Source of the DNA: an uncultured Dehalococcoidia bacterium | GTDB lineage: Bacteria > Chloroflexota > Dehalococcoidia > Lucifugimonadales > CATOSD01 | DNA length: 64,000 nt | NCBI GenBank assembly: GCA_951812395.1 | Contig: CATOSD010000002.1 | Span: 610,442 to 674,441 of the forward strand | Reading direction: 5' to 3' | Shown: positions 42,743 to 51,294 of the stretch, piece by piece | Numbering within the stretch: position 1 is the stretch's first letter | Layout of the letters: each line of letters begins with the position of its first letter | The notes under the pieces: generated by a model | What the model saw: the letters and a program-made list of their open reading frames with translations, nothing else | The model's database searches: none | Told to the model about the DNA's origin: nothing | Made by a program: the position numbers and the translations under genes

Positions 42743-44029
42743 CTACCCGCGCAGCTCGGCTATCGCGGAGGACATGGCGTCGATGGTGTGCTGGACGTCC
42801 TCCTCAGTGTGCGCCACGGAGACGTAGAACTTGGAAGATCCCTTGATCACCCCGCGTTCCAACAGCAGCCGGTTGAACTCGGAGAACAGAGCCTTGTCGG
42901 CCCGCAGCGTGGAACGATGGTCAGTCACATCGTCGGTGGTGAAGAAGACATCGAACAGCGGCGGCTCGCCAACCACCTTCGCGGGCAGCTCGGCCTCGTC
43001 GAGCAGGCGCTGCAGCTCGCCCATCAGCCGGCGGCCCGTCGCGAACAGCTTCTCGTAAGTACCCTCCCGCTTGAGGATGTTGAGCGTTGTTAGCCCGGCG
43101 ACAGCGGCGATCGGATTGCCGCTAAGCGTCCCTACCTGCGGCAGGTGCTCGCCTGGCTGCGTCACGTTCGGATCGAACTGCGCCATAATCTCCTCGCGGC
43201 CCGCGACCGCCGACAGCGGATAGCCGCCGGCAACCACCTTGCCCAGCGAGCACAGGTCGGGCGTGACGCCGTAATACTCCTGAGCCCCGCCGTAGGCGAA
43301 CCGGAACCCAGTCACCACTTCGTCGAAGATGAGCGGAATCTCGTACTGCTGCGTGACCTCGCGCAGACCTTCCAGGAATCCGGGTTTGGGCGGGATGAGC
43401 CTCTGGAATGCCTCCACGATGACCCCCGCCAGCTCGTCGTGGTGACGCTCGATGATGGCTGTGGTCGTCTCCAGGTCGTTGAACGGCGCGATCAGCATCT
43501 CGCTCTCGACGGCCTTCGGTATGCCGGCGGAGTCCGGCGTAGGCAGCGGGAACTCCAGCGGCTGGCTCGGGCCCATGCTCATCAGGGCGTAGTCGTTCAT
43601 GCCGTGGAAGCCGCCCTCGAACTTCAGTATCTTGTCGCGCTTGCGGAAGGCGCGGGCGGCGCGCATCGCGAAGAATGTCGCCTCAGAGCCGCTGCTGGCA
43701 AACCGCACCTTGTCGGCGCAGGGCATCGCGTTACATATCTCCTCCGCCAGTTGAATCGCGTGCTCGTTGTCGGCGAAAAACGTCGACCCGCGCTCAAGCT
43801 GCTCGCGGACCGCGGCAACCACCTCTGGGTGAACGTGACCCAGCAGCATTGGACCGGAGCCCAGCAGAAAGTCAACGTACTCGTTGCCGCTCACGTCCCA
43901 TACCCTACCGCCGCGTCCCTCGCGGATGACCAGGTCGTTCGACATGTTGCCGATGCTGCCTCCCGGCAGATAGCGGTTTGCCTTGTCTCTCAGCGCTCTC
44001 TCTTCGTCTGTAACGATCCGTTCGGACAT
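42743..44029 (-). CDS. Class III aminotransferase, glutamate-1-semialdehyde aminomutase-like
   Basis: A 428-residue PLP enzyme from ATG 44029 with GGAGG six bases upstream. It has RYLPGGSIGNMSNDL, FLLGSGPMLLGHVHPEV, ASSGSEATFFAMRAARAF, the PLP-phosphate region FEGGFHGMNDYA, IFDEVVTGFRFAYGGAQEYY and the Lys context CSLGKVVAGGYPLSAVAGR. This resembles HemL, but many paralogues of this form act as other 2,1-aminomutases or transaminases. No heme genes are adjacent, so hemL is not assigned. Confidence 0.88.
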   Translation of the reverse strand: MSERIVTDEERALRDKANRYLPGGSIGNMSNDLVIREGRGGRVWDVSGNEYVDFLLGSGPMLLGHVHPEVVAAVREQLERGSTFFADNEHAIQLAEEICNAMPCADKVRFASSGSEATFFAMRAARAFRKRDKILKFEGGFHGMNDYALMSMGPSQPLEFPLPTPDSAGIPKAVESEMLIAPFNDLETTTAIIERHHDELAGVIVEAFQRLIPPKPGFLEGLREVTQQYEIPLIFDEVVTGFRFAYGGAQEYYGVTPDLCSLGKVVAGGYPLSAVAGREEIMAQFDPNVTQPGEHLPQVGTLSGNPIAAVAGLTTLNILKREGTYEKLFATGRRLMGELQRLLDEAELPAKVVGEPPLFDVFFTTDDVTDHRSTLRADKALFSEFNRLLLERGVIKGSSKFYVSVAHTEEDVQHTIDAMSSAIAELRG

Positions 44030-44156
44030 GATCTGCCTCCACCACTGGCTACTCGCGGACACCCGTCTCAGGATGCCGGACGCCCGAATTATAGCAGTAT
44101 GGGGCTGGGGCTGCACGGGAGTTAATGCTCGCGAACAGCCGGTGCGCCTCCCCAAC

Positions 44157-44399
44157 TCAAGCAGGAGCACCAACCTCAGTTGTTCGCCACCGCAAGCTCG
44201 CACGAATGCGGCTCGGCACTGGCAGCCCTTCCTCCTTCAACGCTGCCACATACAACGCTGCCACATACATTTGGATGGCCTGCACAACGAGCGCATACAT
44301 GTGCTCTCTGGTCTCGGCGGCCGCTACGCATCCGGGCAAGCCCGGCAGATGTGCCCCGAAACTTGTCGGTCCCTTCTCAATAATCACCGCATATCCCAT
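44157..44399 (-). CDS. hicB: HicB-like antitoxin
   Basis: An 80-residue protein starting MGYAVIIEKGPTSFGAHLPG followed by LPGCVAAAETREHMYALV, the partly degraded RNase H-like fold of HicB. The helix ends YVAALYVAALKEEGLPVPS, where a 15-base tandem duplication (44238-44252 and 44253-44267) repeats YVAAL. A frameshifted hicA lies 14 bases upstream. The usual C-terminal DNA-binding domain is absent, consistent with the short form. Confidence 0.7.
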   Translation of the reverse strand: MGYAVIIEKGPTSFGAHLPGLPGCVAAAETREHMYALVVQAIQMYVAALYVAALKEEGLPVPSRIRASLRWRTTEVGAPA

Positions 44400-44413
44400 C
44401 GTAGCCTACCGTT

Positions 44414-44601
44414 TCACTTGAGGTCGGCCTGCTTGAGCACTTCCGGTAACTCCCCGTCGGCATGTTCACTCACGGACGTCCGGCGATTACAGCTATGCCT
44501 GGCTTCATGGGGTGCCTGAACACCCTGAGACTGCCTCGTGTACGCACTCGGCGCCGCCCGTCCTTGTCAACCTCTCGAAAAACATCCCTGACTTTAGGCA
44601 T
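44414..44601 (-). pseudogene. hicA: Frameshifted hicA-like toxin gene
   Basis: From ATG 44601 the frame gives MPKVRDVFREVDKDGRRRVR then RGSLRVFRHPMKPGIAVIAG and meets TGA after 43 codons. The expected ending VSEHADGELPEVLKQADLK is in the neighbouring frame and stops at 44414. HicA toxins have a catalytic His in G-S-H; here it is G-S-L. The gene is therefore broken twice: shifted frame and lost catalytic residue. Confidence 0.7.
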
Positions 44602-44755
44602 ATGCCGATTTTGCCGGTGTACCCCTTGTTGCACCAGCCTTCGGCCACCGAAACAGCCGGGTCGCCCCTATCCGGCGCCCAACTGCCTCCCCGCCATCGC
44701 CATCGCCGCGGGCATGTTCTATAATGCCGCCCAAGATCAGACCAGGAGGCGACAC

Positions 44756-46258
44756 GTGGACATAAGAGTTGTCCGGGGCGACATCACACAGCAGCAGGTC
44801 GGCGCCATAGTTGTAAACCTGTTTGAGGGCGTCACCGCGCCCGGAGGCGCGACGGGCGCCGTGGACCGTGCGCTTGACGGCGCAGTTTCCCGGCTCATCG
44901 AGGAAGGCGAGATCAAGGGCAAACGCGGCGAGACGACGCTCATTCACACGCTGGGCAGAATGCCCCCCGCCCGTGTGATTGTCGCCGGACTCGGCAAGTC
45001 CGACGATTTCGACGCCAACGGCGTGCGCGAGGCGGCCGCCGTGAGCGCACGGAGGCTCCGCGGCGTCGGCGTGGCCACCGCCGCGACGATCGCGCATGGC
45101 GCGGGAGTCGGCGGGCTGGACGCCTCGGAGGCGGGGCAGGCCATGGCCGAGGGTATCGAGCTCGGTCTCTACTCCTTCGACAAGTACAAGTCCGAGGCGG
45201 CCGACTCCAGCCTGGAGGAGATCGTAATCGTCGAGGCGGACGACGCCAAGGCAGCGGACATCGAGGGGGGCATTTTGCGCGGTCAGGCCATCGCCACGGC
45301 GGTCAACCTGTGCCGCGACATGGCGAACGAGCCGGCCAACTACATGACCCCAACGCGCATGGCCGAGATAGCCCTGGATGTGGCGCGAGGCAGCGGGCTG
45401 CAGCTCGAGGTGCTCGACAGGCCCCAGATGGCCGAGCTCGGCATGGGAGCCCTGCTCGGCGTGGCCCAAGGCAGCGACGAGCCGCCCAAGTTCGTCATCC
45501 TCAGCTACGAGGGCGACCCCGACAACCCCGACAACTCGCTGGCTATCCTGGGCAAGGGCATCACGTTCGACAGCGGCGGCCTGGACATCAAGGGAGCAGC
45601 CGGAATGGCCACTATGAAGGGCGACATGGCCGGTGGCGCGTCAATCATCGCCTCCATGCAGGCTATCGGCAAGCTCAAGCCTCGCATCAACGTCACCGGC
45701 ATCGTGCCCGCCACCGAGAACATGCCCGGAGGCCACGCCCAGCGGCCCGGCGACGTGGTCAGGGCCATGAACGGCAAGACCATCGAGATAGACAACACCG
45801 ACGCGGAGGGCCGGCTGGTGCTCGCCGACGCCGTGTCCTACGCCCGCTCCCGCAATCACACGCGCATTGTTGACGTCGCGACGCTGACCGGCGCCGTAGT
45901 GGTCGCACTCGGCGACGTGTGTACCGGCGCGTTCGGCAACGACCAGAAGTTTACCGACATCGTCGTCGAGGCGGGGAACCAGGTCGGGGAGCGCATCTGG
46001 CAGCTTCCCACGTTCGACGAGTACAAGCAGCAGTACAAGAGCGACGTCGCCGACATCAAGAACACCGGCGGACGCGGCGCGGGCGCAACGATCGGCGCCC
46101 AGATCATCGGCGAATTCGGCGAGGGTGCGTCCTGGGTCCACCTCGACATCGCCGGCACATCACGAGCGACCAGCGAGAAGGGCTATGTCCCCAAGGGCGC
46201 AACGGGGGTGCCGGTAAGAACACTCGTGAACCTGGCCCACACACTCGCCGACGGTTAG
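44756..46258 (+). CDS. pepA: Leucyl aminopeptidase (M17 family)
   Basis: A 500-residue protein from GTG 44756, preceded by AGGAGG six bases upstream and a TATAAT at 44720-44725. The N-terminal macro-like domain begins DIRVVRGDITQQQVGAIVVN. The catalytic part shows VNLCRDMANEPANYMTP, GKGITFDSGGLDIKGAAGM, MKGDMAGGASIIASMQAI and the signature NTDAEGRLVLADAVSYA, with Zn ligands in these blocks. It releases N-terminal amino acids from peptides as a hexamer in the cytoplasm. In-frame sequence upstream to 44462 overlaps the hicA remnant and is not coding. Confidence 0.94.
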   Translation: MDIRVVRGDITQQQVGAIVVNLFEGVTAPGGATGAVDRALDGAVSRLIEEGEIKGKRGETTLIHTLGRMPPARVIVAGLGKSDDFDANGVREAAAVSARRLRGVGVATAATIAHGAGVGGLDASEAGQAMAEGIELGLYSFDKYKSEAADSSLEEIVIVEADDAKAADIEGGILRGQAIATAVNLCRDMANEPANYMTPTRMAEIALDVARGSGLQLEVLDRPQMAELGMGALLGVAQGSDEPPKFVILSYEGDPDNPDNSLAILGKGITFDSGGLDIKGAAGMATMKGDMAGGASIIASMQAIGKLKPRINVTGIVPATENMPGGHAQRPGDVVRAMNGKTIEIDNTDAEGRLVLADAVSYARSRNHTRIVDVATLTGAVVVALGDVCTGAFGNDQKFTDIVVEAGNQVGERIWQLPTFDEYKQQYKSDVADIKNTGGRGAGATIGAQIIGEFGEGASWVHLDIAGTSRATSEKGYVPKGATGVPVRTLVNLAHTLADG

Positions 46259-46312
46259 CCCCGTGCGTCACCAACGCGTCTTCCGCGGCAGCCGCGCCGC
46301 TGCCCGAATTCC

Positions 46313-46469
46313 CATCCCCTCGATGGGTTGACAGGGGTAGGTATCGGGAATGAGCCTTCCAAAGAGTCCCTTTCCCCTCGCAGGGGGAAGGTTAGGTTGG
46401 GGCCGATGAACGGGACGCGACCGCCTGGAATATCCAATACCTACCCTTGTCAGCCCTCGATGGGAGATG
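46313..46469. mobile_element. MITE-like element with internal palindromic repeat
   Basis: A 157-bp unit has imperfect inverted ends of about 35 bases: CATCCCCTCGATGGGTTGAC plus AGGGGTAGGTATCGG at the left, and the complementary CCAATACCTACCCTTGTCAG at the right. The centre contains the common palindrome CCTTTCCCCTCGCAGGGGGAAGG. No coding sequence. Confidence 0.6.
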
Positions 46470-46728
46470 GTCAGAAACTGCCCTATGCTCGATTTGTGCA
46501 TGACTGCGCCAGAGCCGCGCGCTCCCACGACCACTCACACTAGGCCTTGTTCTCCCCAAATCGCCGGGCCGACGCGCTCGAACGGTACACACTGGAGACG
46601 GGGGTTAGCCCGAAGAGCGGATGGCGAAGATGGGCCGTGACATTGCAATGCACCGGCGAATTTGGGATGCCCTGTTCCACCGGCAGCAAAGCAGGAAGAC
46701 ATCTTTGACGAATAGAGAGAAGACCCCA
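46470..46728. other. Intergenic region before lipoprotein gene
   Basis: No supported gene. The frame of the lipoprotein gene is open up to 46621, but this part lacks signal-peptide character; its start at 46729 is better. Confidence 0.4.
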
Positions 46729-47457
46729 ATGATTAAAACACTGGCAGTAGTCCTCGGAGGCCTCCTGGCCCTGACACTCGCCTGCGTCGGAGAAGACGCC
46801 ACCGTACCCACGCCTACCGGGGCCTCTGTGTCCCTTCCCGCTGTCGCCCCGATCCCCACGGCGACACCCAGGCCGCCAGCGCCGACTCCCGAACCGCCCG
46901 CAGCTACCCAGGACCCGACGCAAACTCCCGGACCGCCCACAGCTATGCCGGAGCCAACGCAGACTCCTGGACCGCCCACAGCTATGTCGGAGCCGACTCC
47001 AACTCCCAAACAGCCCACAGCCACGCCGAAAACGCCTCCAACTCCCGAACCGACGCCCGACGTGCGCACGCAGCTGCTGGACGCGCTTCAGAGCGTGCTT
47101 CAGGACGACGTGGTTAACGTGATACTCACGGCAGACCTGGGCTTTGGCAGGGGGGACGTTGTGCTTAGAAAGGCCATTGAAGATGACGTGGTGAAACAGG
47201 TGCGCAGCGGCATGGAATGGGACTTTGAACCGCCCGGCGACGACCTGGCCAACATCGTGCTCACCGCCCGAGTAGAAGTGGACGTCGAAACCGAACCCCT
47301 GGAAACCCTCGGCGGCCTGGTGACAGTCCCCGCACTCGTCGGAACTATCGGCGTTGAGCAACCCTACATAGTCACCGTGACCGACAACATGGACTTCACG
47401 TGGGAACGCGACGAGGACGGGCTGACTATCAATGTCACTCTTTCTCCCGCGCCCTGA
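46729..47457 (+). CDS. Secreted lipoprotein with Pro/Thr-rich linker
   Basis: A 242-residue protein from ATG 46729. Its signal MIKTLAVVLGGLLALTLAC ends in a lipobox with Cys19. Residues about 25-125 are a degenerate Pro/Thr repeat (EPTQTPGPPTAM, SEPTPTPKQPTAT), likely a surface spacer. A C-terminal globular domain of about 120 residues shows DVRTQLLDALQSVLQDDVV, ARVEVDVETEPLETLGGL and ITVTDN-like strands. No family was recognised. Lgt at 35.2 kb would acylate the Cys. Confidence 0.75.
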   Translation: MIKTLAVVLGGLLALTLACVGEDATVPTPTGASVSLPAVAPIPTATPRPPAPTPEPPAATQDPTQTPGPPTAMPEPTQTPGPPTAMSEPTPTPKQPTATPKTPPTPEPTPDVRTQLLDALQSVLQDDVVNVILTADLGFGRGDVVLRKAIEDDVVKQVRSGMEWDFEPPGDDLANIVLTARVEVDVETEPLETLGGLVTVPALVGTIGVEQPYIVTVTDNMDFTWERDEDGLTINVTLSPAP

Positions 47458-47559
47458 ATCCACTCTCTCACACTAAACCGTACTCTACCGTGGCATTCAA
47501 TCCCCCCGTCGGCGCAATCAGCCGACGAGGGAGCTTTGCACGAGCCTCCAATTCATGGA

Positions 47560-47669
47560 AGCTGTTTCAAATTACTGGGTGCGCGAGCCATCGTCATTCC
47601 GGCCCGCGAGCCGGAACTCAGGAGGTAAGGGCCTCCGTGTGTTGTCCGCCCAGTAATCTGACACAGGCT
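47560..47669. mobile_element. MITE-like element, family 1 copy 2
   Basis: A 110-bp unit with ends AGCTGTTTCAAATTACTGGG and CCCAGTAATCTGACACAGGCT. It shares subterminal GTGCGCGAG and CTCCGTGTGTTGTCCGCC with the 142-bp copy at 17107-17248 and lies close to a repeat-type promoter, as that copy does. Confidence 0.7.
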
Positions 47670-47686
47670 CAACTCTCAAACCCTTG

Positions 47687-47715
47687 TTGACGCGCCAGCA
47701 CATGCGTGCTACTAA
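47687..47715 (+). promoter_or_regulatory. Sigma-70-like promoter, copy D of dispersed module
   Basis: TTGACG (47687-47692), a 17-base spacer containing AGCACATGCGTGCT and TACTAA (47710-47715). An ATG at 47723 lies seven bases after the -10 box, again a leaderless layout. Confidence 0.45.
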
Positions 47716-47722
47716 CCTTCAC

Positions 47723-47869
47723 ATGCCAGCCACAATCACCGTATCCGCCGCCCGTTCCCTCCGGGCCGTAGCCGCGCCGCTCGCCCGAACTACCCGACTT
47801 TCGACCAAGGGGGTTCCGTCTATTACCGACTCCAAAACCTCTGAACAACTGAGAGCATCTCGTATGTGA
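47723..47869 (+). CDS. Possible short leaderless ORF (48 residues)
   Basis: The frame MPATITVSAARSLRAVAAPL continues to TSEQLRASRM. It is supported only by its position seven bases after the repeat-type promoter. No known relative; it may be noncoding. Confidence 0.2.
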   Translation: MPATITVSAARSLRAVAAPLARTTRLSTKGVPSITDSKTSEQLRASRM

Positions 47870-48000
47870 TGGACAGTAGGTGGGCTGTCCGGGGTGTTTC
47901 TTCCTCCTGCAGTGTGCCGATAGAGGTATTGTGGTCCTGAAACGGCTCTGCTAAGGCGTATCTGCGTTCGTTTGTCCAGCTTGGGCGCACTTCGCCCTTG

Positions 48001-48483
48001 TCAGGCTGCCAAGTACCGCTCCGCCCTTATCAAGTTCGTCATCCCCAGTAGCAATGTCAGACGTTGCCTGTTCTTTGCCAACCCTCGGTAACGCACCTTG
48101 GCGTATCCAAAGTGGCGCTTCACGTACAGGAATGCATGCTCCACCTTCGCCCTGGTCGACGCCTTGCGCTTCTCCATTAGCGCCTCATAACTTCCCCGCT
48201 CCAGTTGCCGACGTCTCCCGGGTCTCAGCGACTCTACCTCGTAGAGCATCTCCTCCGTCCCAGGATCACTGAGGTTGTAGAACGCCTGCACACAGTGAGT
48301 CCGCAGCATCACAGACAACGCATAAGGTCGCCGGCCCCGGCCTGCCTTGGGATAGAACGGGCGGATGCGTTCTACGAGCTGCTTCCACGGGATCAGACCG
48401 TCCATGCGCTCAAGGAACATCTCCTGCCGGGTCTTGCGCTTCTTGCTCTCCTACTCCAGGTCGGCAAATGTTGGCTGGTCCAT
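48001..48483 (-). pseudogene. IS5-type transposase remnant
   Basis: From ATG 48483 the frame reads MDQPTFADLE then an in-frame TAG, then [20 protein letters not shown]. The family-typical N-terminal part is followed by an abrupt join near [20 protein letters not shown] to the C-terminal block [20 protein letters not shown] and [18 protein letters not shown]. The central catalytic region is deleted. Clear terminal inverted repeats were not found. The element is inactive. Confidence 0.75.
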
Positions 48484-48662
48484 CGTGTCCTCACTCCAAA
48501 CATCTCTCCTTTGTTTATGGCATTTTACTATGCCGCAACACACCAGACTTGTTCAGAGTATCCCTAGGTTTTCGATTCGCCTCACTAACTCTGAACAGTT
48601 ACTCTAAGCCGCCACGGTTGACCACCGGACTGGCGCAGTGCTAGAATCGCTTCTGCCCAGAT

Positions 48663-48739
48663 GGTGAGCGTGGCCAAGAGGTTAAGGCGCCAGGTTGTGG
48701 CCCTGGAGATCGAGGGTTCAAATCCCTTCGCTCACCCCA
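48663..48739 (+). tRNA. tRNA-His (GTG)
   Basis: The acceptor stem GTGAGCG/CGCTCAC is complete, with the extra G-1 at 48663 opposite discriminator C, as in tRNA-His. The anticodon arm CCAGG-TTGTGGC-CCTGG gives anticodon GTG. The T arm is GAGGG-TTCAAAT-CCCTT and CCA is encoded. Confidence 0.93.
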
Positions 48740-48795
48740 CATCACCTGGTGCAGCGGCTCCCCCGCCTGTTATCCCGAATATGGAGGATGCGCGA

Positions 48796-49947
48796 ATGCC
48801 CCACGCTTACGAGGATGTCTTGGTCGTGCGCGACGGCGATGCCAGGGGCAACCGCATGGTGGTCAGGCTCACCACTTCTTCGGGCCGTCGGATTGTCGCC
48901 ATTGGCGTGCCCCAGCCCGACATCGAGGACCGCCTCGGCCCGACGTGGGCGTACCTTTTCGAGTGCGAAGGAGTGAACCTCGTGGACGCCGGCGCCCACG
49001 GCACGCTCGACGACCTTAACGACGGCATAGAGACTGCCGGGTACTCGCCCAGCGACGTCGATCGCGTCATCATCACCCACGGCCACTCCGACCACGACGG
49101 CGCGGCGTTCCGGTTCGTGCGCGATAACGACGCCGAACTCTGGGCCCATGACGTGTACGCGCGGACGCTGACATTCGACGACTCGCGGATACAGCGGAAC
49201 CTGAAGACGCCTCTCGCGGCCCAGATGAACGCCCACAGGTCTCGCAACGGTCGCTCGCGGGACTCTGACTCGTTCTGGCGCACAGAACCCGGCTACCGGG
49301 AAGCCAAGAAGGGCGCCGACGTGCACAGGCGTGTCCAGGGGGGCGAGCTTGTGGGCGACATGCGGTTGATGCACACGCCGGGGCACTCGCCCGACGAGCT
49401 GTGCGTGGTGCTGGACAACGTTGTGTTCACGGGCGACCACGTGCTGCCGGAGATCACGCCGCACCCGACCTGCAGGGTGCGCTTCACAGAAGAAGTAGAG
49501 CGGGCGCTCTCGCCGGAGTATACCGACGCCGACGCGCTGTATGGCCTGGAGACGTACATCCAGTCCCTTCGGCTCGTGGAGGAGCTTGGCAGGGAGGTCC
49601 AGGTGCTGCCGGCGCACAGGCTCTTCAACAAGGGCCGGTTCAACTTCACCGACGTCGGGCGGATTGGTGAGATCATCGAGCACCACGCCGAGCGGCTGGA
49701 GCTGGCTCTGGACGTGGTGGACGGTGGGGGCGGCACGTTGACCGACGTGACGCGGGCGCTCTTCCCGAGGCAGACGCCGGAGAGCCCCGTCTACCACCTG
49801 GCGCTGACGGAAGCGGTGGCCCACGTGGAGCTGCTGCACGAGTCCGGCGACCTGGAGATAGCCGGTGACGGCGGGCTTCGCGCGACCGGATCGCGAAATC
49901 ACCTGCGCATAGTCGGCGAATCGGCCGCGGCCAAGCTCGCCAAGTGA
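48796..49947 (+). CDS. Metallo-beta-lactamase-fold hydrolase
   Basis: A 383-residue protein from ATG 48796, with GGAGG eight bases upstream; the frame is open further but runs through the tRNA-His gene. The metal site is complete: RVIITHGHSDHDGAAFRFV, LMHTPGHSPDELCVVLDN, VVFTGDHVLPEI and VQVLPAHRLFNKG. The C-terminal helical domain resembles the ComEC/LACTB2-like extension used by glyoxalase-II-type enzymes. It sits between two tRNA genes on the same strand. Substrate unknown. Confidence 0.88.
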   Translation: MPHAYEDVLVVRDGDARGNRMVVRLTTSSGRRIVAIGVPQPDIEDRLGPTWAYLFECEGVNLVDAGAHGTLDDLNDGIETAGYSPSDVDRVIITHGHSDHDGAAFRFVRDNDAELWAHDVYARTLTFDDSRIQRNLKTPLAAQMNAHRSRNGRSRDSDSFWRTEPGYREAKKGADVHRRVQGGELVGDMRLMHTPGHSPDELCVVLDNVVFTGDHVLPEITPHPTCRVRFTEEVERALSPEYTDADALYGLETYIQSLRLVEELGREVQVLPAHRLFNKGRFNFTDVGRIGEIIEHHAERLELALDVVDGGGGTLTDVTRALFPRQTPESPVYHLALTEAVAHVELLHESGDLEIAGDGGLRATGSRNHLRIVGESAAAKLAK

Positions 49948-49963
49948 ACGCCGTAAGCGGCGC

Positions 49964-50039
49964 GCGCCTGTAGCTCAACGGACAGAGCATCGGTCTTCGG
50001 AACCGAGGGTTGGGGGTTCGAATCCCTTCAGGCGCGCCA
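49964..50039 (+). tRNA. tRNA-Arg (TCG)
   Basis: Acceptor stem GCGCCTG/CAGGCGC with discriminator G and encoded CCA. The D arm contains TAGCTCAACGGACAGAGC. The anticodon arm TCGGT-CTTCGGA-ACCGA gives anticodon TCG, and the T arm is GGGGG-TTCGAAT-CCCTT. Confidence 0.93.
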
Positions 50040-50078
50040 CCCAATCCAATCCGGGCATTCTCAATCGAGGCCGTAGAC

Positions 50079-51281
50079 ATGGGCGCACTGGACGACATAA
50101 CGGTTCTCGACCTCTCCCGCGTTCTGGCCGGCCCGTTCTGCACGCAAATGCTGTCGGACCTGGGCGCTACCGTCTGGAAGATTGAATCCCCGTGGGGCGA
50201 CGACACGCGCCGCTGGGGGCCGCCTTTCGTGGAGGGTGAGAGCGCGTACTACCTGTCCACCAACAGGGGTAAGAAGAGCGTCGCGGTCAATCTCAGGGAC
50301 GCCAGAGGACAGGAACTGGTGCAGGGGCTCGCCCGCAAGGCCGACGTACTCATCGAGAACTTCAAGGTGGGAGACCTGGCTCGCTACGGCCTGGACTACG
50401 CCAGCCTGTCAAGCGCCAACCCAAATCTCGTGTATGCGTCCATCACAGGATTCGGACAGACCGGCCCGCGCGCCTCCGAGCCCGGTTACGACGCCGTGCT
50501 GCAGGGCATGACCGGCCTGATGAGCGTGACAGGCGCCGCCGACGGCCCGCCGATGCGCGTGGGCGTCGCCGTCGTCGATCTGATGACCGGCCTCACGACC
50601 ACGATTGGCGTGCTGAGCGCGCTGCACGAGCGCCGCGCCACAGGTCGCGGCAAAAGCCTGGACCTATCCCTGTTCGACGTGGGCGTCATGGCCATGGTCA
50701 ATCTGGCGCAGAGCTATCTCGCCGACGGCGTAACGCCGCCCAGGCTCGGCACCGCCCACGCCCAGATAGTCCCGTACCAGGCATTCGAAGCGTCGGACGG
50801 CTTTTTCATGCTCGCGGTCGGCAACGACGCCCAGTTCGTGAGGATGGCCGAGGCAGTCGGCCTGCCCGAGTTGGCGCAGGATGACCGGCTCAGGACGAAC
50901 GCCGGCAGGGTGGCCCACCGCGACGAGGTGGTCGCCACGCTCAGCGCCGCGTTTGCCGCCTGGCCGCGCGAGGACCTTCTACGGACCCTGGAGCGCTCCA
51001 CGGTCCCCGCCTCGCCAATCTACGACGTCCCGGAGGTGATGCGCGACCCGCAGGCCGACGCGAGGGGCGTGCTGTGGGAGGTGGACCACCCGACGCTGGG
51101 AAGCCTGTCGCTCGTCGCCAATCCGCTGCGCCATGCCAGCCAGAGTCCCGCCGCGCCCGCGAGCCACCCGCCGCTGCTCGGCGAACACACGGCCGAGGTG
51201 CTACAAACCGCTCTCGGGCTGAGCGAGTCGGAGATCACCTCGCTTGAGCGAGAAGGTGCAATTTCCCTGAGGCCAGAGTAG
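50079..51281 (+). CDS. CaiB/BaiF family CoA-transferase
   Basis: A 400-residue class III CoA-transferase from ATG 50079. It begins MGALDDITVLDLSRVLAGPF and continues FCTQMLSDLGATVWKIESP, NRGKKSVAVNLRDARGQEL and DVLIENFKVGDLARYGLD. The catalytic Asp is expected in SEPGYDAVLQGMTGLMSVTG. Such enzymes move CoA between carboxylic acids. It follows tRNA-Arg and is 13 bases from the RidA gene on the same strand. Two further paralogues lie at 56.2-58.7 kb. Confidence 0.93.
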   Translation: MGALDDITVLDLSRVLAGPFCTQMLSDLGATVWKIESPWGDDTRRWGPPFVEGESAYYLSTNRGKKSVAVNLRDARGQELVQGLARKADVLIENFKVGDLARYGLDYASLSSANPNLVYASITGFGQTGPRASEPGYDAVLQGMTGLMSVTGAADGPPMRVGVAVVDLMTGLTTTIGVLSALHERRATGRGKSLDLSLFDVGVMAMVNLAQSYLADGVTPPRLGTAHAQIVPYQAFEASDGFFMLAVGNDAQFVRMAEAVGLPELAQDDRLRTNAGRVAHRDEVVATLSAAFAAWPREDLLRTLERSTVPASPIYDVPEVMRDPQADARGVLWEVDHPTLGSLSLVANPLRHASQSPAAPASHPPLLGEHTAEVLQTALGLSESEITSLEREGAISLRPE

Positions 51282-51294
51282 GGGAGGACACTCC

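Noticed and set aside
42743-44029. Naming the class III aminotransferase hemL
   Set aside because: Resemblance to HemL is real, but no heme-biosynthesis neighbours support it and the subfamily has many other activities.
48440-48460. Recoding of the TAG codon in the transposase frame
   Set aside because: The gene also lacks its catalytic core, so a nonsense mutation in a dead element is the simple explanation.
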